Source: Xanthobacter autotrophicus Py2
Lineage (GTDB): Bacteria; Pseudomonadota; Alphaproteobacteria; Rhizobiales; Xanthobacteraceae
Length of the DNA: 64,000 nt
NCBI GenBank assembly: GCA_000017645.1
Contig: CP000781.1
Location: forward strand, 248,001-312,000
Direction: 5' to 3'
Positions 41,131 to 50,400 of this stretch are shown here, piece after piece. A program made the position numbers and the translations under genes. Below the pieces are notes generated by a model that did not search any database, was not told the origin of the DNA, and saw only the letters and a program-made list of their open reading frames with translations. Each line of letters starts with the position of its first letter. Position 1 is the first letter of the stretch.

Positions 41131-42198
41131 ATGTCGCTGATGGGTGGCGCGTCGCCGGGCGCCATCCGCGTCCGGCCGTGCTATAGGCTCCGCCCGCTAA
41201 TGCGAGGGGCCGGGCGGGTGCTGTATGACGCCGAGTATCTGACGCGGATCGAAGCCATCATCCGCGTCCATCTTCCCGAATGGGGCCTGCCGCCCGACGC
41301 GGCCCTGAACCTCATGTCCATTTCCGAGAATGCCACCTTCCGCGCCACGGCCGGCGCGGGTGACCTGGTGCTGCGGGTCTACCGGCCGGGCTATCACACG
41401 CCGGCGGAAATCCGTTCCGAGCTGGCCTGGATCGAGGCGCTGCGGGCCGAGGACGTGGTGCCCACCCCGCGCATCATCCCGACCCTGGACGGGCGTAGGC
41501 TCGTCGAGATCGACGATGGCGGCACGCCCCGCCGCATGGCCGCCTTCGCCTTCGTGCCCGGCGCCGAGCCGCAGGAGGGGGCGGACCTGCCGGGATGGTT
41601 CGGCCATCTCGGCGCCATCCATGCGCGCCTCCACGCCCATGCACGGCGCTGGGCGCGGCCGCAAGGCTTCACCCGCAAGGTTTGGGATTTCGAGAGCATG
41701 CTGGGCCAGCGCCCGCTGTGGGGCGACTTTCGCGCGGCGCTGGGCCTCGACGCGCCGGGCCGCGCGCTGCTGGAGCGCACCGCCGGGGTACTGAAGGACC
41801 GGCTCGCGCCCTTGTCCCAGCCCGGCAGCTTCGGCCTGATCCATGCCGACCTGCGCCTCGCCAACCTTCTGACGGAGGGCGAGAAGCTGACGCTGATCGA
41901 CTTCGACGATTGCGGCTTCTCGTGGTTCCTCTACGACTTCGCCGCCGCCGTCTCCTTCATCGAGCATTCGCCCGTGGTGCCGGAATTGAAGGCGGCGTGG
42001 CTTGAGGGCTACCGCACCCGTGCGCCGCTGCCTGACGATGCCGAAGATGCCCTCGACGTGTTCGTGATGCTGCGGCGGATGCTGCTCACCGCCTGGGTCG
42101 CCTCCCATGCTGAAACGCCGACGGCGCAGGCCATGGGAGTGGCCTACACCGAGGGTACGCTGGGGCTGGCGGAGGGATTTCTGGCGCGGCGGGATTGA
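41131..42198 (+). CDS. Phosphotransferase (APH/homoserine-kinase-like fold)
   Basis: 355 residues as listed from ATG 41131; alternative starts near 41200-41218 would remove a poorly conserved leader. The kinase signature is clear: FGLIHADLRLANLLTEGEKLTLIDFDDCGFSWFLYDFAAAVSF (catalytic loop and DFG-equivalent), preceded by LMSISENATFRATAGAGDLVLRVYRPGYHTPAEIRSELAWIEAL. APH-fold enzymes phosphorylate small hydroxyl compounds including aminoglycosides and homoserine; the YrdC/YcbJ-type members are of unknown substrate. Next to glnD by position only. Confidence 0.8.
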   Translation: MSLMGGASPGAIRVRPCYRLRPLMRGAGRVLYDAEYLTRIEAIIRVHLPEWGLPPDAALNLMSISENATFRATAGAGDLVLRVYRPGYHTPAEIRSELAWIEALRAEDVVPTPRIIPTLDGRRLVEIDDGGTPRRMAAFAFVPGAEPQEGADLPGWFGHLGAIHARLHAHARRWARPQGFTRKVWDFESMLGQRPLWGDFRAALGLDAPGRALLERTAGVLKDRLAPLSQPGSFGLIHADLRLANLLTEGEKLTLIDFDDCGFSWFLYDFAAAVSFIEHSPVVPELKAAWLEGYRTRAPLPDDAEDALDVFVMLRRMLLTAWVASHAETPTAQAMGVAYTEGTLGLAEGFLARRD

Positions 42199-42225
42199 GG
42201 ACCACCACCGGCGACTGGCGCCGGG

Positions 42226-42750
42226 TCAGCCGGCCGAAACGCGCCGCCCTTCCTTGTAGGCGTCGATCCACTTGTGGATCTCCGTGACGTGCTCGGACTC
42301 CTCCTCGAAGAACTCCTTGGCGAGCACCTTGATCTCAGGGTCGGTGGTCGTCTCGAAGATCTTCTTGTAATAGCGGAAGCTTGCTTCTTCCGCGTCGCGG
42401 GCGATCTCGAGTGCCTCGCCATGACCGATGAAGGGGTCTGCGGCCCAGATCCCCGCCGTTTCCGGGCTTTCGAGATCGGGCCAATTGTATTCACCAGCCT
42501 TCAGATCGGGCATCTCGCGGAACGTCGCGCGTGCGCGGGCATCCGCGAGATGCATCCTCGAATAATCCGACAGCCGCCGGAAGAGCTTGGCGACGTCCTT
42601 GTTGCCGCAGCTCTCCATGACGTCGGCAAGTTCGCCGAACCGAAGAGCCGCCTCCTCCTCAAGCTTTACGGCATAAGCCAGGAATTCACCGACGCTGTCC
42701 AAAGTGGCACCCTCCAGAAATCCAAAGCAATCAAACGTGGTGTCAGGCAT
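42226..42750 (-). CDS. Rubrerythrin-like ferritin-fold protein
   Basis: 174 residues from ATG 42750 (a longer frame adds 28 residues without a family match). A four-helix pattern with paired Glu residues: LAYAVKLEEEAALRFGELADVMESCGNKDVAKLFRRLSDYSRMHLADARARA, then ALEIARDAEEASFRYYKKIFETTTDPEIKVLAKEFFEEESEHVTEIHKWI. The motifs ExxxxxRF, EEASFRYY and EEEsEHvxxi fit the di-iron carboxylate centre. There is no C-terminal rubredoxin domain. It likely handles peroxide or oxygen. It shares the minus strand with the Shethna-type ferredoxin 34 bases upstream, suggesting a functional pair. Confidence 0.82.
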   Translation of the reverse strand: MPDTTFDCFGFLEGATLDSVGEFLAYAVKLEEEAALRFGELADVMESCGNKDVAKLFRRLSDYSRMHLADARARATFREMPDLKAGEYNWPDLESPETAGIWAADPFIGHGEALEIARDAEEASFRYYKKIFETTTDPEIKVLAKEFFEEESEHVTEIHKWIDAYKEGRRVSAG

Positions 42751-42784
42751 GCCGGCGATTGAGACGCCCGGCGTAGCCCGTTTT

Positions 42785-43150
42785 TCACGCCTCGGCGGGG
42801 CAGTGCTCGTAATGGATGATGACTTCTTCCTCACGGGCGATGAACTGGCAGGCCAGACGATAGGGCGGCGCTACATCGTTGACTTCCGCATCCGTGATCT
42901 GCTCTTCGGTAATCTTGCCTAGCTCCTTGAGCTTGGTCTTTTCCCGCTCCGTCAGCGCAATCGCCATGCGCGGCTTGCCCTCGACATATTCCACACGGAT
43001 GAGGCAGGAGCCGCACTCGCCTTCCTGGCATTCGAAGGGAATCTTCACCCCGTTCGCGCGGGCGACGGTGAGGATGGTGCCCGTATCGCCGGCCGTAGCG
43101 TAGGCGCGCTTGTCCTTGGTGGTGGTCGAGCGGAAAGTGATAATGGGCAT
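42785..43150 (-). CDS. Shethna protein II (FeSII)-like [2Fe-2S] ferredoxin
   Basis: 121 residues. Cysteines of a plant-type 2Fe-2S site sit in FECQEGECGSCLIRVEYV and in the late YRLACQFIAREEEVI. The sequence around the cluster (GVKIPFECQ, then EGECGSC or DGNCGSC) and the PPYRLACQ end match the Azotobacter Shethna protein II, which binds nitrogenase during oxygen stress and protects it. FeSII-like genes also occur in Xanthobacter and Azorhizobium. A function here as a nitrogenase protection factor or as electron carrier for the neighbouring rubrerythrin-like protein is possible; no nif genes are in the window. Confidence 0.82.
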   Translation of the reverse strand: MPIITFRSTTTKDKRAYATAGDTGTILTVARANGVKIPFECQEGECGSCLIRVEYVEGKPRMAIALTEREKTKLKELGKITEEQITDAEVNDVAPPYRLACQFIAREEEVIIHYEHCPAEA

Positions 43151-43282
43151 GATGGTATTCCGGTGATCTAGAATTTAAAAAAACTTCGCACACGCAATAT
43201 TATGGGATGACATCAAACTGATATATTTTGCGGATGCGTCAGGCGAACTTTCCCAACATAAATCTAGAATAGCTTTAGGTTC

Positions 43283-43296
43283 TTGATTTATGTCAT
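43283..43296. promoter_or_regulatory. Possible FNR/FixK box
   Basis: TTGAT-TTAT-GTCAT matches 9 of 10 of TTGAT-N4-(A/G)TCAA. It lies 133 bases before the ferredoxin start in an unusually AT-rich gap (43151-43320). A distal or alternative promoter would be needed. Low confidence. Confidence 0.3.
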
Positions 43297-43455
43297 TTCG
43301 ATGGGAAATATTTGGGCGCCCCGACCTTGTGGCTTCCAACTTGGGCTTGGCTTGAGCGCGAGTGGCGCGAGACCCCGCGAGGGACCCCGAACGTGACCAG
43401 GGATATGACCCTTGGCCGGGACGTTCCGATTCTCGCGGCCATGGCTGCACCCAGC

Positions 43456-43482
43456 AAAAAGGGCGGCCTCTCGGCCGCCCTT
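43456..43482 (-). terminator. Terminator of pnp
   Basis: Minus-strand GGGCGGCC-GAGA-GGCCGCCC followed by TTTTT, 26 bases after the pnp stop codon. It is a strong canonical terminator. Confidence 0.85.
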
Positions 43483-43507
43483 CAGCTTGCTTCAGATCAG
43501 TGCCGGA

Positions 43508-45700
43508 TCACTCGGCAGCGCCGGCCTCGTCGCCGGTGGCCGCCGGGGCGGCGGCACGGGCGGCGTCGCGCTCGGCCTTGGCCTTGGCTTCCAGGTCCTC
43601 GCCGGTGGTCTGGTCCACCACCTTCATGGACAGGCGGGTCTTGCCGCGCTCGTCGAAGCCCATGAGCTTGACCTTGACCTTGTCGCCTTCCTTGACCACG
43701 TCGGAGGGCTTGGCCACGCGCTCGTTGGCCATCTGCGACACGTGGACGAGGCCGTCCTTGGAGCCGAAGAAGTTCACGAAGGCGCCGAAGTCCACCACCT
43801 TCACGACGGTGCCTTCATAGATCTGTCCCACTTCCGGCTCGGAAGCGATGGACTTGATCCAGTTGATGGCGGCCTTGATGGCGTCGCCCGAGGCCGAGGC
43901 GATCTTGATGGTGCCGTCGTCCTCGATGTTGATCTTGGCGCCGGTCTTCTCGACGATCTCGCGGATCACCTTGCCGCCGGAGCCGATCACTTCGCGGATC
44001 TTGTCCACGGCGATCTTCATCACCTCGATGCGCGGGGCGTGCTCGCCGAGTTCCGCGCGGGCGGTGGTGAGGGCCTTGGCCATCTCGCCGAGGATGTGGA
44101 CGCGGCCGTCCTTCGCCTGGGTGAGGGCGACCTTCATGATCTCCTCGGTGATGCCGGCGATCTTGATGTCCATCTGGAGCGAGGTCACGCCCTGCTCGGT
44201 GCCGGCCACCTTGAAGTCCATGTCGCCGAGGTGATCCTCGTCGCCGAGGATGTCGGAGAGCACGGCGAACTTCTCACCCTCGAGGATGAGGCCCATGGCG
44301 ATGCCCGCCACCGGGCGGCGCAGCGGCACGCCCGCATCCATCAGCGCCAGCGAGGTGCCGCAGACGGTGGCCATGGAGGACGAGCCGTTGGACTCGAGGA
44401 TCTCCGACACCACGCGCAGGGTGTAGGGGAACTCGTGCTTGGCCGGCAGCATGGGGTGGATGGCGCGCCAGGCGAGCTTGCCGTGGCCGATCTCGCGGCG
44501 GCCGGGGGAGCCCATGCGGCCGGTCTCGCCCACGGAGAAGGGCGGGAAGTTGTAATGCAGCAGGAAGTGCTCCTTGTAGGTGCCTTCCAGGCTGTCGATG
44601 AACTGCTCGTCCTCGCCGGTGCCCAGCGTGGCGACGACCAGGGCCTGCGTCTCGCCGCGGGTGAACAAAGCGGAGCCGTGGGCGCGGGGCAGGATGCCCA
44701 CTTCCGACACGATGGGACGCACGGTGTAGACGTCGCGGCCGTCGATGCGGATGCCGTCGTCGAGGATGTTCCAGCGCACGATCTTGGCTTCGAGCGCCTT
44801 GAGCACGTCGGAGACGACCTGGGCGGTCGGCACCTTGGTGCCGTCGAGCGCCAGTTCCTCGTAATACTTCTTCACCTTGGACTTGGCGGCGCCGACGGCG
44901 GCGTAGCGGTCCTGCTTCTGCTTGATCTTGTAGGCGGCGCGCAGGTCGGCCTCGGCGATCTCGCGGACCTTGGACTCCACTTCGGAGACATCGGCCGGCT
45001 GGAAGTTGCGCGGCTCCTTGGCGGCCTTCTCGGCCAGCTTGATGATGGCCTCGATCACCGGCTGGAAGTGGCGGTGGCCGAACATCACGGCGCCGAGCAT
45101 GATCTCCTCGGGCAGCTCCTTGGCTTCCGATTCCACCATGAGCACGGCGTCGCCCGTGCCGGCGACCACGAGCTCAAGCGCGCTTTCCTTCACCTCGTCG
45201 ACGGTGGGGTTGAGCACGTACTCGTTGTCAATGAAGCCCACGCGCGCAGCGCCCACCGGGCCCATGAAGGGCACGCCGGAGAGGGTGAGGGCGGCCGAGG
45301 CGGCGACCATGGCGACCACGTCGGGGTCGTTCTCCAGGTCATGCGCCAGCACGGTGATGACCACCTGGGTGTCGCACTTGTAGCCTTCGGGGAACAGCGG
45401 GCGGATCGGGCGGTCGATGAGGCGGGAGACCAGGGTCTCCTTCTCGGAGGGACGGCCCTCGCGCTTGAAATAGCCGCCGGGGATGCGGCCCGCGGCGTAG
45501 GTCTTTTCCTGGTAGTTCACGGTCAGGGGGAAGAAGTCCTGGCCGGGCTTGGGCTCGCGGGCGGAAACTACGGTGGCGAGCACCTTGGTGTCGCCGTAGG
45601 TGGCGAGCACCGAGCCGTCGGCCTGGCGGGCCATCTTGCCGGTCTCGAGGGTGAGGGTGCGGCCACCCCAGTCCAGCTCTTCGCGATGGATGTCGAACAT
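43508..45700 (-). CDS. pnp: Polyribonucleotide nucleotidyltransferase
   Basis: 730 residues from ATG 45700. Two RNase PH-like domains ([49 protein letters not shown] and, later, [43 protein letters not shown]), a KH domain and an S1 domain at the C-terminus ([38 protein letters not shown]). It degrades RNA phosphorolytically and forms part of the degradosome. Located after rpsO, the usual alphaproteobacterial order, with about 280 bases between them for the leader. Confidence 0.98.
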   Translation of the reverse strand: MFDIHREELDWGGRTLTLETGKMARQADGSVLATYGDTKVLATVVSAREPKPGQDFFPLTVNYQEKTYAAGRIPGGYFKREGRPSEKETLVSRLIDRPIRPLFPEGYKCDTQVVITVLAHDLENDPDVVAMVAASAALTLSGVPFMGPVGAARVGFIDNEYVLNPTVDEVKESALELVVAGTGDAVLMVESEAKELPEEIMLGAVMFGHRHFQPVIEAIIKLAEKAAKEPRNFQPADVSEVESKVREIAEADLRAAYKIKQKQDRYAAVGAAKSKVKKYYEELALDGTKVPTAQVVSDVLKALEAKIVRWNILDDGIRIDGRDVYTVRPIVSEVGILPRAHGSALFTRGETQALVVATLGTGEDEQFIDSLEGTYKEHFLLHYNFPPFSVGETGRMGSPGRREIGHGKLAWRAIHPMLPAKHEFPYTLRVVSEILESNGSSSMATVCGTSLALMDAGVPLRRPVAGIAMGLILEGEKFAVLSDILGDEDHLGDMDFKVAGTEQGVTSLQMDIKIAGITEEIMKVALTQAKDGRVHILGEMAKALTTARAELGEHAPRIEVMKIAVDKIREVIGSGGKVIREIVEKTGAKINIEDDGTIKIASASGDAIKAAINWIKSIASEPEVGQIYEGTVVKVVDFGAFVNFFGSKDGLVHVSQMANERVAKPSDVVKEGDKVKVKLMGFDERGKTRLSMKVVDQTTGEDLEAKAKAERDAARAAAPAATGDEAGAAE

Positions 45701-45981
45701 GAGTGTTCTTTCTTGATTCAGGCGCGACGCAGGCAAGCCATGAGCAAGACGGCCGGACGCGCCGCGCGAAGCTGCTCCCTCAAGAGGAGGCTCCGACGGT
45801 TGCGTCCGGCGATCCTGCCATGACCTGTCCTTCGTGCGCGGACCCGCAGCCGGCCCCATGCCCGCTGCGTAAAGCACGCCTCTTCAAGGCGCGCACGGCG
45901 CCGGCCCTCCATGGGCCGGGCCGCTGCTGAACCCGCCGGCGCGGGTCTTCGACCGGTGCCGGGCGGGTCATTCTCACCGCG

Positions 45982-46251
45982 TCAGCGGCGGATGCCGAGA
46001 CGCTCGATGAGGGACTTGTAGCGCCCTTCGTCCTTCTTCTTCAGATAGTCGAGAAGGCTGCGGCGCTGGGACACGAGCTTCAGCAGCCCGCGGCGCGAAT
46101 GGTTGTCCTTGTGATGGGACTTGAAGTGACCGGTGAGGTTGGTGATCCGCTCGGTGAGGATCGCCACCTGCACTTCCGGCGAACCCGTGTCGCCGTCCTT
46201 CGCGCCAAAATCCTTGATCAGCGCCTGCTTGCGCTCTGCTGTGATCGACAT
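45982..46251 (-). CDS. rpsO: Ribosomal protein S15
   Basis: 89 residues, the exact length of bS15/uS15. [66 protein letters not shown] is fully typical. It binds 16S rRNA helices 20-22. It precedes pnp as in most proteobacteria, and its leader (46252-46531) is about 280 bases without a gene. Confidence 0.98.
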   Translation of the reverse strand: MSITAERKQALIKDFGAKDGDTGSPEVQVAILTERITNLTGHFKSHHKDNHSRRGLLKLVSQRRSLLDYLKKKDEGRYKSLIERLGIRR

Positions 46252-46531
46252 CGGTCCATCCTTTCAACGAGAGTGGGGTGGAAGCCCTTGGGATGAGCCA
46301 CCGGGTTGCCGGATGGCCGTTCAGGCTTCCGCTCGGCCGGGCCGGGATGTCGTCCAGCACGGTCGAGGCAAAACGCGGACGGCGGCGCCTTTCGGCACCG
46401 TCCGCGCGGCGGACTATATCCAGTTTTCCCCGTGAAACCAGAGGAATGTTCACGCTGGCTGGTGGGGGTGGTTTGGCACCAGCGGCGGCCAACTCCCCCC
46501 GCCCGAACTCGGCTGTTGCCGAGATCGTTCC

Positions 46532-46569
46532 CCCGAGCTGAAGCCGGAAACATCCGGCTTCAGCTCGGG
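46532..46569. terminator. Perfect 16-bp hairpin between substrate-binding protein and rpsO
   Basis: Arms CCCGAGCTGAAGCCGG (46532-46547) and CCGGCTTCAGCTCGGG (46554-46569) match at every base, with a 6-base loop (AAACAT). It lies between the end of the substrate-binding-protein gene and the rpsO leader. No T-run follows on either strand, so terminator status is uncertain. Confidence 0.5.
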
Positions 46570-46666
46570 AGAGGGGTCCACGGTGGGCCGGTCGAGGCCG
46601 CAGACCTGAACGCAGATGCTGCGACCTCGGCGTTTGCCGTGCTGCCGGGTCCGACGGGAGAAGGTG

Positions 46667-48262
46667 CTACTGCATCCCGATGGTGGTCAGGTCCTGGAAC
46701 CAGTGCTGGGCCTGCACGAAGCTCTTCACCTTGGGCGAGAGCGCATGCGGGTTGGTGTCATGCACCACCCACACCAGCACCGCGTCGTCCACGACGGTCT
46801 GGTGTACCTGGGCCAGCAGCGCGTCCTGCTTCTGGGTGTCGAAGGTGTGCTTGGCCTCGTCGATCAGTGCGTCCACCTTGGGGTTGGCATAAAAGCCCCA
46901 GTTGACGCCCACCGGCGCCACCTGCCGGCTGTCGAAGAAGCGGATGAGGGCGTAGAGCGGGTCCGAGGTCACATAGGCGATGTTGTTGGCGGTGATGCCC
47001 GCGTTCGAGGGGTCCTTCGCCCCCTTGCGCCAGGCGGTATAGAGCGCCTCCAGCTCCACTACCTTGAACTCCACGTCCACGCCGATTTCCTTGAAGCTCG
47101 CCTGCAGGAACTCGTTCATGGGCAGGGAGAGCATCTGGCCGGTACCGCCCGCGGCGATGATGAAGGTGGCCTTCAGCGGCTTCTCGGGGGAATAGCCGGC
47201 TTCCTTCACCAGCTTCTTGGCGGCCTCGGGATCATACTTGAGGTCGAACTCCGGCTTGCCGAACCAGGGGCTGGACACGTCGACCTGACCCTTGGCCGGC
47301 TTGGCGAGGCCGTTCATCAGCTCCACCACGCCGTCGCGATCCACGGCGAGGTTGAGCGCCTTGCGCAGGCGCACGTCGGTCCAGGGCGAGCCGGGCAGTA
47401 CCGAGAGGTGGTAGTTCCATACGTGCGGGGTGACGTTGGTGACGATCTTCATGCCCGCCGACTTCAGCTGGGGCACGGCGTCCGGCGCCGGAGTCTCGAT
47501 CAGGTCCACCTGGCCGGCGAGCAGCGCATTGGTGCGGGTCAGCGCCTCCGGCATGGGGATGAGGATCATGCGGTCGGTCTTGGGCAGGCGGGTCTTGTCC
47601 CAATAGTCGGGGTTCTTGACCAGCTCCAGCCGCTCGCGGGGCACCAGCTTGTCCTGCTTGAACGGCCCGGTGCCGGACGGGCTCTGGGCGAACTTGTCCC
47701 AGTCGCGGCCGAGCTTCTCATACTGGGCGGGGCTGGACACCAGGAACCACAGCATCTGGTAGGGGAAGAACGAGTCCACGTCCTTGGTGGTGATCTCGAC
47801 GGTATTATCGTCGATCTTCTTCCAGGAGGCGATGCCGGGCAGGCGGGTCTTCACCTGGGCGGCCTGGCGCTTGTCGTAGTGGGGCGCCTTCTCGTCCAGC
47901 ACCTTGTCGAGGTTCCACACCACCGCATCGGCGTTGAAATCGCTGCCGTCGTGGAATTTCACGCCCTTGCGCAGGGTGAAGATCCACTTCTTCTGGTCGG
48001 CGGGGTCCACCTTCCATTCGGTGGCGAGGCCCGGCACCAGCTTGCCGGGGCGGTCGGCCACGTTCATCTCCCACGCCACCAGCGGGTCGTAGAGGGTGTA
48101 GCCGGTGAATTGATAGGCACCTGCCCCACGATCAGGCTGTCCCGTGGTCTGGGGAATGTCAGCCATGGAGATGCCGTAGCGGACCACGCTTTCAGCCCGG
48201 GCCGGGGCCGCCAGTGCAACGGCGGCGAAAAAAGCAGCGGCTAGGGAATGTCTAAACGCCAT
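46667..48262 (-). CDS. ABC transporter substrate-binding protein (peptide/nickel family 5)
   Basis: 531 residues from ATG 48262 with a signal peptide (MAFRHSLAAAFFAAVALAAPARA). Family 5 extracellular-binding features: VVRYGISMADIPQTTGQPDRG, FTGYTLYDPLVAWE, KWIFTLRKGVKFHDGSDFNADAVVWNLDKVLD and LRKALNLAVDRDGVVELMNGLA. It captures peptides or similar oligomeric substrates in the periplasm for an ABC importer. No permease or ATPase genes flank it, so its partners are elsewhere. GGAAGGA precedes the start. Confidence 0.9.
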   Translation of the reverse strand: MAFRHSLAAAFFAAVALAAPARAESVVRYGISMADIPQTTGQPDRGAGAYQFTGYTLYDPLVAWEMNVADRPGKLVPGLATEWKVDPADQKKWIFTLRKGVKFHDGSDFNADAVVWNLDKVLDEKAPHYDKRQAAQVKTRLPGIASWKKIDDNTVEITTKDVDSFFPYQMLWFLVSSPAQYEKLGRDWDKFAQSPSGTGPFKQDKLVPRERLELVKNPDYWDKTRLPKTDRMILIPMPEALTRTNALLAGQVDLIETPAPDAVPQLKSAGMKIVTNVTPHVWNYHLSVLPGSPWTDVRLRKALNLAVDRDGVVELMNGLAKPAKGQVDVSSPWFGKPEFDLKYDPEAAKKLVKEAGYSPEKPLKATFIIAAGGTGQMLSLPMNEFLQASFKEIGVDVEFKVVELEALYTAWRKGAKDPSNAGITANNIAYVTSDPLYALIRFFDSRQVAPVGVNWGFYANPKVDALIDEAKHTFDTQKQDALLAQVHQTVVDDAVLVWVVHDTNPHALSPKVKSFVQAQHWFQDLTTIGMQ

Positions 48263-48398
48263 GAAAACGTCCTTCCGTGGAGTGCCCCCACGGAAGCAAC
48301 GCAAGACGCATGCCGCATTGTATGCAATGCGCCAGATACGCTCAGCTCAGAAAGGTTCGCCCTTTTGGTGCGCGCAGTCCGGTCCGACGTTTACGGGT

Positions 48399-48506
48399 CG
48401 TCATGGCCGGCTTGACCCGGCCATCCATGTGGCTGGGCCGCGCCGAAGGCTCCGAACGGAGCGACCAGCGGCACGCGTGGATGCCCGGCACAAGGCCGGG
48501 CATGAC
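48399..48506. repeat. Inverted intergenic repeat of a rhizobial palindromic type
   Basis: A first arm near 48399-48429 (GTCATGGCCGGCTTGACCCG onward) and a complementary imperfect arm near 48476-48506 (ending GGCCGGGCATGAC) flank about 45 bases. Sequences containing GTCATGGCCGGG...GGCCATCCACG are widespread between genes in Hyphomicrobiales. It probably is a mobile palindromic repeat. Confidence 0.55.
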
Positions 48507-48546
48507 AGGGGTGAGGGATGCCCCTTTTTGAATTGCCAAACAGGCT

Positions 48547-49638
48547 TCAGCGCTTGCCGCGGCGCGGGGGCTTCTTGTCCTTCTGGCCCCAGTTGAAGAC
48601 GCGGTGGGGGAAGATCTCGCCTGCGTCCACGTCGCCGATGGCGATGAGGGCGCCCTGGCAGGTAATGGCCGCATGGCCCTGCACGATGGGCGCGTCGCGC
48701 CCGCGCAGGATCACGCTCTGGCCGCAGCGCAGGCGATGGGCGTCGGGTGGGGTGACGGCGATCTGGGGGATCTCCTCCAGCGCCAGCGCCACCGGGTCGA
48801 GGGCGTCCATCAGGGCTTCCTCGCCGGCCTCGGCGCGCTCGCGCATCTCGTCGAGGGGCACCAGGTCCTCTTCCAGGAACGGCCCGACGCAGGCCCGGCG
48901 CAGGGCCGAGACGTGGCCGCGCGCGTCCAGCATGCGGCCGAGGTCGCGGGCGATGGCGCGCACATAGGTACCCTTGCCGCATTCGGCTTCCAGCACCGCA
49001 TGGTCGGCGTCGGGCCGCTCCACCAGCTCGATGCGGAAGATGGTGACCGGGCGGGGCTGGAGCACCACCTCCTCGCCCTCGCGGGCGAGGTCATAGGCGC
49101 GCTCGCCGCCGATCTTGAGGGCCGAATAGGCCGGCGGCACCTGCATGATCTCGCCCCGGAAGGCGGCGAGCGCGGCGACGATGTCCGCGTCGGTGGGGCG
49201 ATGGTCGGAGGTGACCACGGCCTTGCCCTCGCTGTCGTCGGTGTCGGTCTCGACGCCGAAGCGCACCGTGAAGCGGTAGGTCTTGCGGCCGTCCATCACG
49301 TAAGGGACGGTCTTGGTGGCCTCGCCGAAGGCGATGGGCAGGCAGCCGGAGGCCAGCGGGTCCAGGGTGCCGGCGTGGCCGGCCTTGCGGGCGCCGAAGA
49401 TGCGCTTCACCACCGCCACCGCCTGGGTGGAGGTCATGCCCGTGGGCTTGTCCAGCAGCACCCAGCCGTCCAGGTCGCGCTTGGGCGCGCGCGGGCGGTT
49501 GTCCTGCTCGCGGGAAGCGCGGGGGGCTTCGGCGCCGTCCGGCAGGGCCTGAGCGGCGGTCGCATCGGCCGCGACGGGGGCGTCAGCCTCGGCGGCGAGG
49601 ATCGGGGCGGCGGCGTCGGCAGCAAAGGGGGCGGTCAT
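48547..49638 (-). CDS. truB: tRNA pseudouridine-55 synthase
   Basis: 363 residues. Catalytic Asp in [25 protein letters not shown], preceded by [24 protein letters not shown], with [22 protein letters not shown] and [12 protein letters not shown]; the enzyme makes pseudouridine 55 in the T-loop. About 55 residues at the N-terminus (Ala/Asp-rich, disordered) are an extension compared with the usual 300. It overlaps rbfA by 4 bases (ATGA). Confidence 0.95.
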   Translation of the reverse strand: MTAPFAADAAAPILAAEADAPVAADATAAQALPDGAEAPRASREQDNRPRAPKRDLDGWVLLDKPTGMTSTQAVAVVKRIFGARKAGHAGTLDPLASGCLPIAFGEATKTVPYVMDGRKTYRFTVRFGVETDTDDSEGKAVVTSDHRPTDADIVAALAAFRGEIMQVPPAYSALKIGGERAYDLAREGEEVVLQPRPVTIFRIELVERPDADHAVLEAECGKGTYVRAIARDLGRMLDARGHVSALRRACVGPFLEEDLVPLDEMRERAEAGEEALMDALDPVALALEEIPQIAVTPPDAHRLRCGQSVILRGRDAPIVQGHAAITCQGALIAIGDVDAGEIFPHRVFNWGQKDKKPPRRGKR

Positions 49639-50090
49639 TCGGCGTCGGTCTCTTTGTCGGTGTCGGTGTTGGCGTCCGGGGACGTGTCATCCGAGGAGGT
49701 GTCATCGAGGTCGCGCACCACCTTGGGCGAGCGCAGCAGGGCGTCCATGCGGGCACCCTCGTCGAACGAGGTGTCCTCGCGGAAGCGCAGCTCGGGCACG
49801 GATTTCAGCTCCATGCGGCGGCCGACCTCCAGGCGCAGGTAGCGGGCATTGGCCGCCAGCGCCTTGATCACCGGGGTGATGTCCTTGCCGCCGAGGGGCA
49901 TGACGTAGCAGGTGGCGATCTTGAGGTCCGGCGACATGCGCACCTCAGGCACCGTGATGATGTGGGCGGCGAGCACCGGATCGGTGACGGAGCCGCGCTG
50001 GAGCACGTCGGCCAGCGCGTGGCGGACAAGCTCGCCCACGCGCAGCATGCGCTGGGAGGGGCCGCCCCCCGTGCGGGTATCAGGTTTCAT
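49635..50090 (-). CDS. rbfA: Ribosome-binding factor A
   Basis: 151 residues. The KH-like fold reads [53 protein letters not shown], and [38 protein letters not shown]. It helps 30S maturation of 16S rRNA. An acidic Asp/Thr tail of about 20 residues ([23 protein letters not shown]) follows. It overlaps truB. Confidence 0.95.
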   Translation of the reverse strand: MKPDTRTGGGPSQRMLRVGELVRHALADVLQRGSVTDPVLAAHIITVPEVRMSPDLKIATCYVMPLGGKDITPVIKALAANARYLRLEVGRRMELKSVPELRFREDTSFDEGARMDALLRSPKVVRDLDDTSSDDTSPDANTDTDKETDAE

Positions 50091-50400
50091 GGGTCTAGAA
50101 TGCCTTTGCGGGTGCCGGGCTTTGGCTGGACCGTGGCCGGGGCACCTTCTCCTTCAAAAGGGAGCGGACGGGTTTGGACCGTGCCGCTCCGGTTGGTTTT
50201 CCTCACCCCCGACGCCTTGCGCCTTCTTTCACTTGCGGAGTCCGCGCGCGGAAGAAGGGAGCGGGCTGCGGTGGTGCCGCCGGCACCGTCGTCAGACGGT
50301 CCTGCCGGCGAAAGCGCCTTCCCCCTCCCAACCCTCCCCCGCAGGCAGGAGAGGGCTCAACCCCGTGACGGGAGAGGGATTTGGCGACCTGTCGCCCGCC
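50091..50400. other. 310-bp gap between infB and rbfA
   Basis: No credible gene. It has purine/pyrimidine-rich runs (CCCTCCC, GGAGAGGG) and short imperfect repeats. rbfA on the same strand may therefore have its own promoter here. No terminator hairpin was recognised. Confidence 0.4.

Noticed and set aside
37605..41165. A minus-strand frame of about 1186 residues opposite glnD
   Set aside because: It is a shadow of the glnD gene; glnD itself has all domain motifs.
48399..48506. A CRISPR-like repeat
   Set aside because: Only one inverted pair, no regularly spaced direct repeats, so it is a palindromic intergenic repeat.
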